Assembly: GCF_016722765.1 (NCBI RefSeq)
Contig: NZ_JAEQND010000006.1
Location: forward strand, 62,001 to 126,000
DNA length: 64,000 nucleotides
Reading direction: 5' to 3'
Origin: Ramlibacter alkalitolerans
GTDB taxonomy: Bacteria > Pseudomonadota > Gammaproteobacteria > Burkholderiales > Burkholderiaceae_C
Below the pieces are notes generated by a model. The model had not been told where the DNA came from and did not search any database. It worked only from the letters and a program-made list of their open reading frames with translations. A program made the position numbers and the translations under genes. Positions 42,025 to 53,337 of the stretch are shown here, one piece after another (the first letter of the stretch is position 1; the number at the start of each line of letters is the position of its first letter).

Positions 42025-43123
42025 GTTGGTCAAGCTGTACGAGAAGTGCCTCCCAGGCGTCGAGCACGCCCCCGAGCGCATAGCGGCTGACCGACGCGGG
42101 CCCTGCCGCGCCGAGGCGCGAGCGCAACGCCTCGTCTCTCATCATCCGTTCCATGCCCGCCGCCAGGGTGGCCACGCGATCGCCCGACGCGGAAACCAGC
42201 AGTCCGTTGATCTCGTCGCGAACCATCTCGGCGACGCCGACGCAGCTGTCGAAGGCGAGCACGGCCCGGCTGCTCGCCAGCGCCTCGGCAGCGACCAGGC
42301 CGAAGGACTCGTAGAGTGAGGGCAGGACGACGAAGCTCGCCGCCGCGTACTCGGAAGCGACGTCGCGCGTGACACCCGGCAGCACGGCGCGATCCTGCAA
42401 TCCCAGCCGCGCGATTTCCGCCTCGAGCTGCGGGCGCAGTTCGCCTTCCCCGACGATCCTGAGCGTCCACTCGGGGAAGCCCGGCGCCAACCGGGCGAAG
42501 GCCTGCAGCAGCTCGATGTGGTTCTTCTGCGCCATGAAGCGGCCGATCGTGAGCAGCACCGGCGGCTGCCGCGGCGCTTCCCGGCCGCGCTGCATGAAGG
42601 TCGCCAGGTCCACGGCATTGGGCAGGACGTGCACCTTGCGGCGGGCCGCCGGCGGGTGCTCCTCGCGCAGCGGCGCCGAGGGGACGGTCTTGGCGATCGC
42701 CAGCCGGTCGCCCAGGCGCACGAGCATCCGCTGCAGGGGACGGTCGGCGTAGTGCGCGGCGTCGATGTGTTCGCTGAACACGAGGCGCGTCCCGGTGCCG
42801 AGCAACGCAGCGGCCACCGGCACATAGGTGGAATGCATGAAGGCGATGACCAGGTCCACCTTCTTGCTCACGACGGCGCGACGGATGCGCGGGATGTTCA
42901 TCAGGAAGCCCAGGCGCGGCGTCGAGCGCCCCGGTTCCCCGATGCCGGTATCGGTGCGCTCGATGCGCGGGTCGAGGCGGTAGAACGACTCCCCCGCCGG
43001 GTCGAAGGTCAGGACCTTCACCTCGTGCCCGCGGGCGACGAGCCCGTTGGCGACGTCCACGAGCACGCGCTCGGCGCCGCCGCCGACCACGTTCAGCGAC
43101 TTGATGACGAACAGCAGCTTCAA
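41948..43123 (-). CDS. glycosyltransferase family 4 protein
   Basis: 391 residues, GT-B fold. Start is TTG at 43123, supported by a perfect GGAGGTGA site and by the family-typical KLLFVIKSLNVVGGGAERVL right after it. The C-terminal donor site shows VLPSLYESFGLVAAEALASS. The last 25 residues run over the following methyltransferase gene and look unlike family sequence. Probably builds the repeat unit in the cytoplasm. The start overlaps the acetyltransferase stop (TTGA). Confidence 0.88.
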   Translation of the reverse strand: MKLLFVIKSLNVVGGGAERVLVDVANGLVARGHEVKVLTFDPAGESFYRLDPRIERTDTGIGEPGRSTPRLGFLMNIPRIRRAVVSKKVDLVIAFMHSTYVPVAAALLGTGTRLVFSEHIDAAHYADRPLQRMLVRLGDRLAIAKTVPSAPLREEHPPAARRKVHVLPNAVDLATFMQRGREAPRQPPVLLTIGRFMAQKNHIELLQAFARLAPGFPEWTLRIVGEGELRPQLEAEIARLGLQDRAVLPGVTRDVASEYAAASFVVLPSLYESFGLVAAEALASSRAVLAFDSCVGVAEMVRDEINGLLVSASGDRVATLAAGMERMMRDEALRSRLGAAGPASVSRYALGGVLDAWEALLVQLDQHGGLRGRHQDSSSEPGRSDDRLLRR

Positions 43124-43863
43124 CCCGTCACCTCCGATGCGGTCACGAGGTCGGCGCTGCCATCCAGATCCGGACGCGTCGGGAAGGTGACCAGCTTGAT
43201 CGTTTCCTCGTCGAGCTGCTTCACGACCTTGGCGGGCACGCCGGCGAGCAGCACGCCTTCCTCGGTGTGCGCCTTCGTGATCACCGAACCGAGTCCGACC
43301 ACGCAGTGCCGGCCGATGCTGCTGCCGGGAACCATCTGGATGCCCGAGCCCACGTAGCTGTGCGCGCCAATGCGCACCGGTGCCACGTCCTGCCGGTTGT
43401 GCGTCCACAGGTTGGAGACGCGGCCCGCGAGAACCACGGATTCTTCCAGCGTGACGCGGTCGGTGAAGTCGATCTTGTGCCACGCCGTCACCACCGCGCG
43501 CTGGCCGAGCGTGAGCACCGGGTCGTTATTGCCTCGCGCCAGTGGGCTCAGGATCGAGTTGATCTCGTTGAAGCGGCCGATCGTCGCACCGTTGCCGAGT
43601 TCCACCAGCCTCCCGCCCAGCAGGATGTTCACGTGCCCGATGCGCACGTCCTCGCCCAGGGAGAGCTCCTGCATGTAGGCGATGTAGTTCAGGTTGCCTA
43701 TCCGGGTGCGCGCACCGATGCGGCACTTGCTCGCGATGAGCACGCTGAATCCGATGTGCACGCCCTTGCCGATCTGATACCCGAGCAGATACCGGTAGGC
43801 GAGCACTTTCAGGAAGGAGGGCAGCGGCAGCAGCAGGAATGCGATGAACTTCTGTTTCGTCAT
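43120..43863 (-). CDS. left-handed beta-helix (hexapeptide repeat) acyltransferase
   Basis: 247 residues with imperfect hexapeptide repeats, for example IGARTRIGNLNYIA, VRIGAHSYVGSGIQMVPGSS and IGRHCVVGLGSVITKA, ending in the common LLAGVPAKVVK. A short hydrophobic N-terminal part may sit at the membrane. It is probably a sugar O- or N-acetyltransferase using acetyl-CoA. Together with the two acyltransferase-3 proteins it points to a heavily acylated polymer. Confidence 0.87.
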   Translation of the reverse strand: MTKQKFIAFLLLPLPSFLKVLAYRYLLGYQIGKGVHIGFSVLIASKCRIGARTRIGNLNYIAYMQELSLGEDVRIGHVNILLGGRLVELGNGATIGRFNEINSILSPLARGNNDPVLTLGQRAVVTAWHKIDFTDRVTLEESVVLAGRVSNLWTHNRQDVAPVRIGAHSYVGSGIQMVPGSSIGRHCVVGLGSVITKAHTEEGVLLAGVPAKVVKQLDEETIKLVTFPTRPDLDGSADLVTASEVTG

Positions 43864-43872
43864 GGAGGATGC

Positions 43873-45036
43873 CTACGTCGGCGCTTGCGCGGAAGGATGG
43901 ATCGCGGCCTGGGTGGCCTGCGACGTGCGCTCGCGCCCCTTCCTGATCAGGGGGTATTCGAAGTACTTCCAGGAGACGGCGGCCAGGGTGAACACGATGG
44001 CGCACGCCAGTGGGAGCGCCTGCCAGTAACCGAGCCTCACCCCCACCAGGTGCTGCAGTTGCAGGATCGCCTCCAGCACAAAGAGATGGAACAGGTAGAT
44101 GAAGTACGAGTACTTGCCGAAAGTGGCCACGCCTTGGGCGATGGGCGCGAGCGCGGATTGCACTGCTCCGCGCCGGGCGCCGCCGACCCGCGAGCGGGCA
44201 CGCGCGACATCCGCGGCCGCGAGGCCGGAAACGAGCGCCGCCGTCGCGATGCCGAACACCGTGTAGCCCACGAGGTACAGCCGCTGGTCCGAGATGCGCA
44301 CGAACTGGAACATCCAGATCAGGGCGAACACAGCGCAGCCGGCGACCGGCACCTGCCAGCGCCGGTGCTGCTGGCCGATGGTGCTGATCGCTGCGAGGCC
44401 GCCGAGGGCGATCGAGTCCAGCCGTGCCGGAACGAAGTAGTAGAGGTTTTCTGGGTCGAACCACCCGCCCGTCGCGACGGCGATGCGCAGCAAGGGGGCA
44501 CCAACCAGCATGGCGAACAGCCCGGCGCGGAGCGCACGCCGGCCGCCGAGGCAACTCAGGCCGAGCACCAGGTAAGCGGTCTCTTCGACGGAAAGCGACC
44601 AGGTGATGGTGAACGGCACCGTACTCGCGCCGAAGATGGGGATCGTCCAGCCGTTCAGGAAGAGGGCCGGGCTCCAGAGCAGGAACAGGCGGTCCGCCCC
44701 GATGCCCGTGGCGATCGTCACCAGCACGAAGCTCGCGATCGCGACCAGGAAGATGGGCACGATGCGATAGATGCGGCGTACGAAGAAGGCCTTGATGTGT
44801 TCCGCGTCCCGCCACAGGATGGACGTGATCATGAAGCCGCTGATGCCGAAGAAGATGTCGACACCGATCCAGCCACTCCCCTTCAGCAGCTGGCCGACGA
44901 CGTCACCCGCAGCCGGGCGGAAGCGCCACGCCGCGTGGTGGCCGATCACGAGAAAGACCGCCAGCGCGCGCAGCATGTCCAACGAGGCGAGCCGGCTCGC
45001 ATCGTCGCCGCCGGAGCGCGCGGTCGTCAGCAGCAT
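43873..45036 (-). CDS. acyltransferase 3 (OafA/YrhL-like) membrane protein
   Basis: 387 residues with about ten helices. Family motifs: LDMLRALAVFLVIGHHAAWR near residue 20, WIGVDIFFGISGFMITSILW and FTITWSLSVEETAYL. It lacks the SGNH extension found on the other acyltransferase. It moves acyl groups across the membrane onto sugars. No good ribosome site precedes the ATG; the gene overlaps the epsG-like gene by 10 bases and may depend on coupling. Confidence 0.87.
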   Translation of the reverse strand: MLLTTARSGGDDASRLASLDMLRALAVFLVIGHHAAWRFRPAAGDVVGQLLKGSGWIGVDIFFGISGFMITSILWRDAEHIKAFFVRRIYRIVPIFLVAIASFVLVTIATGIGADRLFLLWSPALFLNGWTIPIFGASTVPFTITWSLSVEETAYLVLGLSCLGGRRALRAGLFAMLVGAPLLRIAVATGGWFDPENLYYFVPARLDSIALGGLAAISTIGQQHRRWQVPVAGCAVFALIWMFQFVRISDQRLYLVGYTVFGIATAALVSGLAAADVARARSRVGGARRGAVQSALAPIAQGVATFGKYSYFIYLFHLFVLEAILQLQHLVGVRLGYWQALPLACAIVFTLAAVSWKYFEYPLIRKGRERTSQATQAAIHPSAQAPT

Positions 45037-46097
45037 AGTTCGCGTTCGGAGGGGAAAGTGTTCAGCAGGTTCCGGTAAGGCACATAGGCGATGCCCGAGT
45101 TCGACGCCACCAGCCAGAACACCAGCAGGAGGACGAACAGACTCCCGCACAGGAACTTGTAGACGGCCATGGTGCCCGCCCCGCGCAACACACGCGGCAG
45201 GGCGGAAAAGACGTACATGGAGACTGGGAACAGGTACAGCGTGATGCGCCCCGCTGCGGCGGAGACCACGAAGGAAAGGGGCACGAGGCAGATGGCCAGT
45301 ACCGCCATGTTCCGGTGCAACTCGTTCGGCAGCAGCTTGTCGCGGTAAGGCTTCATCAGGAAGTAGATCATCGCCGGGCCCGCGTTGAGCAAGGTGTGGA
45401 ACAAGGCGCCGGAAGAAGACGTGAGCCCCAGTTGGTTGCTCACGTACAGCGTGTCGTAATAATCGAGCCGGCCGGTGGCATCCAGCACGTACAGCCCCAC
45501 GGACCCGAAGATGAAGACCATGGCGAACTTCATGGTCCGCTGCATCTGGATGTCCGCGGCGACGACCAGCAGGAACAGCAGGGCGCTGAAGTGGAACAGC
45601 GCCGCCAGCCCGACGAAGGCGGCCCGCGTGATCAGCGAGTACTTGTCCCAGCGTGCCACCGCCCACAGCAGGATGCCGATGGCCGCGGCCTGGCGATTGG
45701 CGCTCATTCCGATCACGACGACCAGGAACGGCAGGGCGGTCAGCAGGGCCAGCCAGGGGTAGGGCGTGGTGCGTGCGTACCTGAAGAGGCCGAGCATGAG
45801 GATGACGGCGACAACCAGGTTGGCTCCGTACACGCCGTAACCCATCTGACCCGACTGCCGCAGGATCAGCGCGTAGGCAGGCTCCGCCGCCCCCAATGCT
45901 TCGTTCAGCGGCGTCCAGGTGACCTTCTGGATCATCAGCAGGTAGTTGTTCCAGTCCATGCCGACGTGATGGCGCAGTCCGACGAAGCCGACGAGGATGA
46001 AGAACGCCCCCGTCCACATGACAATGTGCAGGCGGTGCTGCTGCGACGCCATCGCCATGAAGGCGATGGGAATGCAGACAAACAGGTAAGGCAGCAT
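45027..46097 (-). CDS. EpsG-like polysaccharide polymerase (Wzy-type)
   Basis: 356 residues with about ten membrane helices. It resembles EpsG proteins in VGLRHHVGMDWNNYLLMIQK (the GxDWxxY element) and MSANRQAAAIGILLWAVARW. In Wzx/Wzy pathways such proteins join lipid-linked repeats in the periplasm. This is the only polymerase candidate in the operon. Confidence 0.8.
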   Translation of the reverse strand: MLPYLFVCIPIAFMAMASQQHRLHIVMWTGAFFILVGFVGLRHHVGMDWNNYLLMIQKVTWTPLNEALGAAEPAYALILRQSGQMGYGVYGANLVVAVILMLGLFRYARTTPYPWLALLTALPFLVVVIGMSANRQAAAIGILLWAVARWDKYSLITRAAFVGLAALFHFSALLFLLVVAADIQMQRTMKFAMVFIFGSVGLYVLDATGRLDYYDTLYVSNQLGLTSSSGALFHTLLNAGPAMIYFLMKPYRDKLLPNELHRNMAVLAICLVPLSFVVSAAAGRITLYLFPVSMYVFSALPRVLRGAGTMAVYKFLCGSLFVLLLVFWLVASNSGIAYVPYRNLLNTFPSERELCC

Positions 46098-46100
46098 GCC

Positions 46101-47726
46101 TCAGGCTCCGTTGCTAGGCGGCCGCGCCAGGTCCAGCGGCCGGGCGGGGCGAACGGAGTTCCAGACTTCCGTGAACCGCGCCTGATAGGTGGCGTCCTCG
46201 TCGAGCTCGCGCAGCAGCGCGCCGAGCGCGTCCGGGTGGGCTGGAGGACATGGAAACTGCGCCGGCGCCGTGCCGGCCGCGGACTCCTGCAGGTCGACGA
46301 CGACGCAGAGCGTCCCCTGGACCAGCAGGTCGATCGCGGTGGTCGAGGGGCTCGTGATCACCCAGCGCGCGCCGGCGGCCGCCGGCCCCATCGGCTCGGC
46401 GTGGTCCTGCTCGACGAACCCGAGGCGGCTCGCCTCCTGGCGGATCTGCGCCGAAACGTCGGCCGGCAGGCGCCGCAGCACGGGGTGCGGACGCCACAGC
46501 ATGCGTTGCCCTGGCGGGCCGAGCTTGCGCGCCGCGGCGGCCACGAGGCGCAGCAGGGCGATCTCGTCCTCCGGTCCGCGGGCAATGAAGCCGGGATTCA
46601 TCGGGTGGGCGAGATTGGTGAGCAGGTAGATGCCTTCGCGGCCGCGCACCGGTTGCGGCGCAGGCGCTTCCTGCACCAGGCATTCCCCGTAGGTGCCGAG
46701 GCGCGCGTACTGCTCCGCGTCGAAGCCGCAGCGGAACCAGGCAACGTCGGAAAAGCCCGGGAAGTTGGGCCCTGTGGCGAGTCCGTGCACCACGTGGATG
46801 GTCCGCGTGCCCCTGGCCTGCATCGCCGCCTCGAGGGCGGTCGTATCCGCCACCCCCGTGTGGCCGAAGAAGACCGTATCCACCGCGGTACCGTGCATCT
46901 TCCACCACTGCTCCATCGCCGCGCCCAGCAGCACCCGGAAGACGATCGCCAGGTGTTCGCGCGCGCCGGGGAGGTAGTGGTGCCTGGGGGCCTCCCGCCA
47001 GCCCTCGGCCAGCAGGCGCAGCATGCGCGGCACGGCGCGCACTGCGGCCGTGGCCGAGAACGGATGAACTAGTCGCGGCACGGGCGCGCCCGCCATCGCG
47101 GCCCACTCCTCTCGCAGCGTGGCGAGGGAGGTGCGCAGCCGCCCGATCACGACGATGCAGCAGGGACGCGCCTGCTCGATACCGGCCTTCAGCAGGTGCT
47201 GCGTGCGGGTGGCGCGCTCGCCGTGCAGGGCCAGGGCTGTGTCGCCAGCCACCGGTGCCGCTGCGCCCCGCATGCGGCGACCGACGGTCAGCGTGTACGC
47301 GACCAGGCTGGCCGCCGCGCCAGTGGCGGCGACGAGGAAGCGCAGGCGATCGAGCAAGGCCTGCGCGCGCGCCAGGCCCTGCCGCGCGAGCCCGCGGCAC
47401 GCGAGTTCGCGGTTGACGACGCGCGCATCGGCGTACAGCGCCGGCACCGAGAGGCTGCGCTCGCTGGCTTGGGCGGCGCCGGCCTCGCAGCCTTCGGCCA
47501 GCAGGTGGGCATAGCCCAGCGTGATTTCCGGGGAGCCGAGCGCGGCCTTCTGGCATTCGAGCTGCCACGGCGAGCGAGTGCGTCCAAGGTCGCGCGCAAG
47601 TTCCCAGGCCTTGGCACGGCCGGCGAGGCTGGCTTGCGGCAGCCCCGGCGCCTCGGGGCTCGCCTGCGCGCTCAGGCTCGCTTTCCAGCCGTCATCGGTG
47701 CGACGCGCGACCAGCGAGGTCATCAT
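46101..47726 (-). CDS. uncharacterised GT-B-like polysaccharide biosynthesis protein
   Basis: 541 residues, not firmly recognised. The first ~190 residues are helical and Ala/Arg-rich. The C-terminal half looks like the nucleotide-binding half of GT-B or CDP-glycerol/capsule transferases: TIHVVHGLATGPNFPGFSDV, MLWRPHPVLRRLPADVS and WVITSPSTTAIDLLVQGTLC. There is no signal peptide or clear membrane helix. It probably transfers a sugar or a phosphate-linked group to the polymer. Starts inside the stop of the pyruvyltransferase gene (ATGA). Confidence 0.65.
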   Translation of the reverse strand: MMTSLVARRTDDGWKASLSAQASPEAPGLPQASLAGRAKAWELARDLGRTRSPWQLECQKAALGSPEITLGYAHLLAEGCEAGAAQASERSLSVPALYADARVVNRELACRGLARQGLARAQALLDRLRFLVAATGAAASLVAYTLTVGRRMRGAAAPVAGDTALALHGERATRTQHLLKAGIEQARPCCIVVIGRLRTSLATLREEWAAMAGAPVPRLVHPFSATAAVRAVPRMLRLLAEGWREAPRHHYLPGAREHLAIVFRVLLGAAMEQWWKMHGTAVDTVFFGHTGVADTTALEAAMQARGTRTIHVVHGLATGPNFPGFSDVAWFRCGFDAEQYARLGTYGECLVQEAPAPQPVRGREGIYLLTNLAHPMNPGFIARGPEDEIALLRLVAAAARKLGPPGQRMLWRPHPVLRRLPADVSAQIRQEASRLGFVEQDHAEPMGPAAAGARWVITSPSTTAIDLLVQGTLCVVVDLQESAAGTAPAQFPCPPAHPDALGALLRELDEDATYQARFTEVWNSVRPARPLDLARPPSNGA

Positions 47727-48739
47727 GCGAGCTCCCGGATGTCGCGGAACATGCGCTCGGCGCCGCTTCGCGCATCGGCCACGTGGGTCGCGATCGCTTC
47801 ACGCTCCTGCGGCGACCAGCCTGCGGCGCTGGCGTGCGCGATGCTGTTCGCATCGAGGTCCGTGCTGGCGCGCCAGGGCGCAAGCCCCGCGTCGGCGACC
47901 AGCGTCGCGATCTTGCTCGTATTGGAGGGCACGCTGATGAAAGGCGTGCCCGTGATCAGCGCCAAGGTGCAGGCATGGAAGCGGCCCGAGACGAGGAGGC
48001 GATAGCGACCGAGGGCAGACAGGAAAGGCTCGGTGCGCGTGAAGCTGTTGCGGCCCAGGCGGTTGCGCAAGCGCACGATGCGCAGCAGCTGCGCGGGCGT
48101 GAGCGCGTCGCGAGCCGCGAAGCCCTGGCGCAGGAAGCGCAGGTATCCCGCAGCCCCGGGAGGCGGAAAGACGATGGAGAGCGTGTCGCCGCCGACCTGC
48201 CGACGGCAGCGGTCCAGGGCCACGGCCTTGAACCGGTCCACGCTGTCGGTGAACACGATGCGTTCGCGCGCAGCGGCGCCAGCCTCCGGGGCCGGCAGGT
48301 ACAGGCTCAGGTCCGGCACCACCCGACAGGCCACACCGCCGGCGCGTACCGCGTCGGCGCTGGCGCCGTCGCGCAACGCGACGAGCGCGAAGTCGCGCAG
48401 CATGGCCAGCAGCTCGGGGCCGTTCGCCTCCCAGCCGGCGTTCACCAGCACCGCGGGCACGCCGGTCGCGCGCGCGTAGGCGCCGATCTCGAGCAGCCGG
48501 CGCGCCGCGGGCCGGTCATGGTGGAGCGTGCCCTCGCCGTTGACGATCACCAGCCGGGCACCTTCCAGGGCCTTCAGGAATGCCGGGTCCTTCCAGTCCG
48601 CGTGCGCGGGGCACGAGCCGGTCACCTGCATGCCGTTGCGCGCCACCAGTGCCTCGATCGCACCCATCACCCGCTCACAACCGTGATGCCGGTCCACCCT
48701 GGTGTCGTTGAGGATGCAGACGGGAAGGGGTGTGCTCAT
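47723..48739 (-). CDS. polysaccharide pyruvyl transferase family protein
   Basis: 338 residues matching the pyruvyltransferase family: VIVNGEGTLHHDRPAARRLL near the N-terminus and RLLVSGRFHACTLALITGTP with FISVPSNTSKIATL towards the end. These enzymes add ketal-linked pyruvate from phosphoenolpyruvate to sugars, introducing negative charge. It precedes the GT-B-like gene with a four-base overlap. Confidence 0.88.
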   Translation of the reverse strand: MSTPLPVCILNDTRVDRHHGCERVMGAIEALVARNGMQVTGSCPAHADWKDPAFLKALEGARLVIVNGEGTLHHDRPAARRLLEIGAYARATGVPAVLVNAGWEANGPELLAMLRDFALVALRDGASADAVRAGGVACRVVPDLSLYLPAPEAGAAARERIVFTDSVDRFKAVALDRCRRQVGGDTLSIVFPPPGAAGYLRFLRQGFAARDALTPAQLLRIVRLRNRLGRNSFTRTEPFLSALGRYRLLVSGRFHACTLALITGTPFISVPSNTSKIATLVADAGLAPWRASTDLDANSIAHASAAGWSPQEREAIATHVADARSGAERMFRDIRELA

Positions 48740-48762
48740 GGGTGGACGGCGGAGGCCGGACC

Positions 48763-50636
<1,874 letters not shown>

Positions 50637-50649
50637 GCGTGGCTGCCGC

Positions 50650-51927
50650 TCACAGGCGGCCCTCGGCGCTGCCCAGCGGCAGCAGGCCCTTGACGTCGAA
50701 GATCACCGCACCGGGTTGCCCGAAGGCGCGGACGCCGGCTTCGCCCAGTTCCAAGAACTCCCGGTGGCCGACGGCGATGACGATGGCCGCGTACTCGCCG
50801 GCCTGGGGCACCGCGTCGAGGCACGCGAGGCCGTATTCGTGCCGCGCCTCCTCGACGTCGGCCCAGGGGTCGTACACATCGACCTGGGTGTTGTAGCCCT
50901 CCAGGGTGCGGATGATGTCCACCACCTTCGTGTTGCGCACGTCCGGGCAGTTCTCCTTGAACGTGAGGCCCAGGACCAGCACCTTGCTCCCCAGCACCGG
51001 CAGGCCCTTGCGCAGCATCAGCTTGACCGTTTCGTCGGCCACTACCTTGCCCATGTTGTCGTTGATGCGCCGGCCCGCGAGGATCACCTCCGGGTGGTAG
51101 CCCACCTCCTGCGCCTTGTGGGTCAGGTAGAACGGATCGACGCCGATGCAGTGCCCGCCCACCAGGCCGGGGCGGAAGGGCAGGAAGTTCCACTTCGTCC
51201 CCGCGGCCTGCAGCACTTCCAGCGTGTCGATGCCCAGGCGGCGGAAGATCAGGCTCAATTCGTTCATGAGCGCGATGTTCACGTCCCGCTGGGTGTTCTC
51301 GATCACCTTGGCGGCCTCGGCCACGCGGATGCTGCTGGCCTGGTGCGTGCCGGCCGGGATGATCTGCGCATAGAGTTGGTCGACCTCGTCGGCCACTTCC
51401 GGCGTGCTGCCGCTGGTGACCTTGCGGATCGAGGGCAGGCGGTGTTCCTTGTCACCGGGGTTGATCCGCTCGGGGCTGTAGCCGCAGAAGAAGTCGCTGT
51501 TGAATTTCAGGCCGCTGGCGCGTTCGAGCACCGGCACGCAGACTTCCTCCGTGGCGCCCGGATACACCGTCGATTCGTAGACCACGATGTCACCGGGCTT
51601 GAGCACCGAGCCGACCGTCTCGCTGGCCTTGACCAGCGGCGTCATGTCGGGGCGGTTGGCGCGGTCGACGGGGGTGGGGACGGTCACGATGAAGATCTGC
51701 GCCTGCCGCAGGTCCTCCACGTCGCTGGTGTAGCGCGCGTGCTTCGCCGCCTTGAGTTCCGAGCGCGAGCACTCCAGCGTGTGGTCTTCCTCCGCCTGCA
51801 GTTCGGCGACGCGGTCCTTCTTGACGTCGAAGCCGATGACGGGGCGACGCTTGCCGAATTCGACGGCGAGCGGCAGGCCGACGTAGCCGAGCCCGATGAC
51901 GGCGAGCGTCTTGTCCTTGAGGTCCAT
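50650..51927 (-). CDS. wbpO: UDP-N-acetyl-hexosamine 6-dehydrogenase (WbpO/TviB type)
   Basis: 425 residues. The NAD motif [20 protein letters not shown] is at residues 8-27, the catalytic Cys in [20 protein letters not shown], and the C-terminal [20 protein letters not shown]. It oxidises UDP-HexNAc twice to the uronic acid. ATG 51927 is preferred because GAGAGG lies about ten bases upstream; an ATG nine bases earlier is possible. It follows the EPS regulator and is coupled with wbpP. Confidence 0.94.
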   Translation of the reverse strand: MDLKDKTLAVIGLGYVGLPLAVEFGKRRPVIGFDVKKDRVAELQAEEDHTLECSRSELKAAKHARYTSDVEDLRQAQIFIVTVPTPVDRANRPDMTPLVKASETVGSVLKPGDIVVYESTVYPGATEEVCVPVLERASGLKFNSDFFCGYSPERINPGDKEHRLPSIRKVTSGSTPEVADEVDQLYAQIIPAGTHQASSIRVAEAAKVIENTQRDVNIALMNELSLIFRRLGIDTLEVLQAAGTKWNFLPFRPGLVGGHCIGVDPFYLTHKAQEVGYHPEVILAGRRINDNMGKVVADETVKLMLRKGLPVLGSKVLVLGLTFKENCPDVRNTKVVDIIRTLEGYNTQVDVYDPWADVEEARHEYGLACLDAVPQAGEYAAIVIAVGHREFLELGEAGVRAFGQPGAVIFDVKGLLPLGSAEGRL

Positions 51928-51941
51928 CCGGTTCATCCCTC

Positions 51942-52313
51942 TCAGTGCGTGCTGCTCTCGGCCGATCGCGCGTGGTCGCCGGCCATCTCCGCCTGTAGCG
52001 CGGCGATCTCCGCGTGCAGGGCCTCGTACTCCTCCATCTTCCGTTTCAGGAAGCGGCCGGTCATGCTCGCCTTCTGCGCGATGCCAGCCGGCGTGAGCAG
52101 GTACGCGTACCCGAGGTGGTGCTTCGAGTTCGCGAAGTTGCTCAACTTCACCAGTCCCTTGTCGATCAGGGCCTTCATGCAGTAATGCAGCTTGCCGTTG
52201 CTCACGCCGACGATGCGCGCGAGCTCCCGCTGCGACAGGGCAGGGTTGTCCTGCAGCAGCTTCAGCACCCGGAAGTGCAGGTCTTCGACCTCTTGGGGAT
52301 GTCTGCTCGGCAT
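51942..52313 (-). CDS. MarR family EPS-associated transcriptional regulator
   Basis: 123 residues. A winged helix-turn-helix at about 8-70 (LSQRELARIVGVSNGKLHYC, then LLTPAGIAQKA) is followed by a C-terminal coiled coil (FLKRKMEEYEALHAEIAALQ). This matches the small MarR-type regulators found at the head of exopolysaccharide loci. GGAGG lies six bases before the ATG. As first gene of the operon it probably controls the operon and itself. Confidence 0.9.
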   Translation of the reverse strand: MPSRHPQEVEDLHFRVLKLLQDNPALSQRELARIVGVSNGKLHYCMKALIDKGLVKLSNFANSKHHLGYAYLLTPAGIAQKASMTGRFLKRKMEEYEALHAEIAALQAEMAGDHARSAESSTH

Positions 52314-52504
52314 CGCTGCCTCCGCGGCCTGACCGTTCAAGACTGAGCACTCTAGCGATCTCCGGGCCTTGTGGGCAGCGTTCTTCCTCCGCATTTGTAC
52401 GGAGGCGAAACGATTTGAGCTCGACCGTGGTAACGGCGCTGTGCAACCAGTGCCCGGCCGTGGTAGATCGCGAGCTTGGCGCTTTCGCGGATACTCGCGG
52501 CCGC

Positions 52505-53236
52505 ATGGAACTGCAGGACCTTCTCTATTCACAAGGCTTCGGCCCGCGCCGCGTCTGCCTCGGCCTCGTCCAGCACGGGCTGGTGACCGTGGACGGCGCA
52601 CCCGTCACGGACCCGCACGCCGAAGTCGAGCCCGAGCACGTCACCTTCACGGTCGAGGGCAAGGCCTGGACCTACCACGCGAAGGCCTATGTGATGCTCC
52701 ACAAGCCGGCCGGCCATGAATGCTCGCAGCGGCCTTCGGCCTGGCCGAGCATCTACACCCTCCTGCCGGCGCCCCTGCGCCAGCGTCCCAGCAAGGGCGG
52801 CACGCCGGGCGTGCAGGCGATCGGCCGGCTGGACCAGGACACGACAGGCCTGCTGCTCCTGAGCGACGACGGCACCTTCATCCATCGCATGGGCTCGCCG
52901 AAGCACCACGTGCCCAAGGTCTACGAGGTGACGACGGCCGATCCGGTGCGCGATGAGCACATCGCGCGCCTGCTGGCCGGCGTCGTGCTCGATGACGACC
53001 CCAGGCCGGTGCGGGCGGCGGCCTGCGAATGCACCGGCGCCGACACGCTGCGCCTCACGCTCACCGAGGGCAAGTACCACCAGGTCAAGCGGATGGTGGC
53101 GGCGGTGGGCAACCGCGTGACGGCGCTGCACCGCTCGCGCATCGGGCGGCTCGAACTGCCCGCCGATCTGCCGGCGGGCGGCTGGCGCTGGCTGACGCCA
53201 GCGCAGGTGGCGGAGGCTTCCGCGAAGGCGGTCTAG
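52505..53236 (+). CDS. rsuA: 16S rRNA pseudouridine synthase (RsuA family)
   Basis: 243 residues. An N-terminal S4-like RNA-binding domain (LQDLLYSQGFGPRRVCLGLV) precedes the catalytic domain with AIGRLDQDTTGLLLLSDDG, which has the active Asp, and LTEGKYHQVKRMVAAVGNRV. It modifies U516 of 16S rRNA. The ATG at 52505 starts at the S4 domain; in-frame codons upstream do not look like protein. Divergent from the EPS regulator. Confidence 0.92.
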   Translation: MELQDLLYSQGFGPRRVCLGLVQHGLVTVDGAPVTDPHAEVEPEHVTFTVEGKAWTYHAKAYVMLHKPAGHECSQRPSAWPSIYTLLPAPLRQRPSKGGTPGVQAIGRLDQDTTGLLLLSDDGTFIHRMGSPKHHVPKVYEVTTADPVRDEHIARLLAGVVLDDDPRPVRAAACECTGADTLRLTLTEGKYHQVKRMVAAVGNRVTALHRSRIGRLELPADLPAGGWRWLTPAQVAEASAKAV

Positions 53237-53337
53237 TCGCCGGGCGACATTCGCGGCCCGGACTTCCCCCACCCGCACGCGACCGCGGATCACGGACAAT
53301 GGCGCTCCCGTCCACCACCGGCCCGCGCGCCGGTGGG

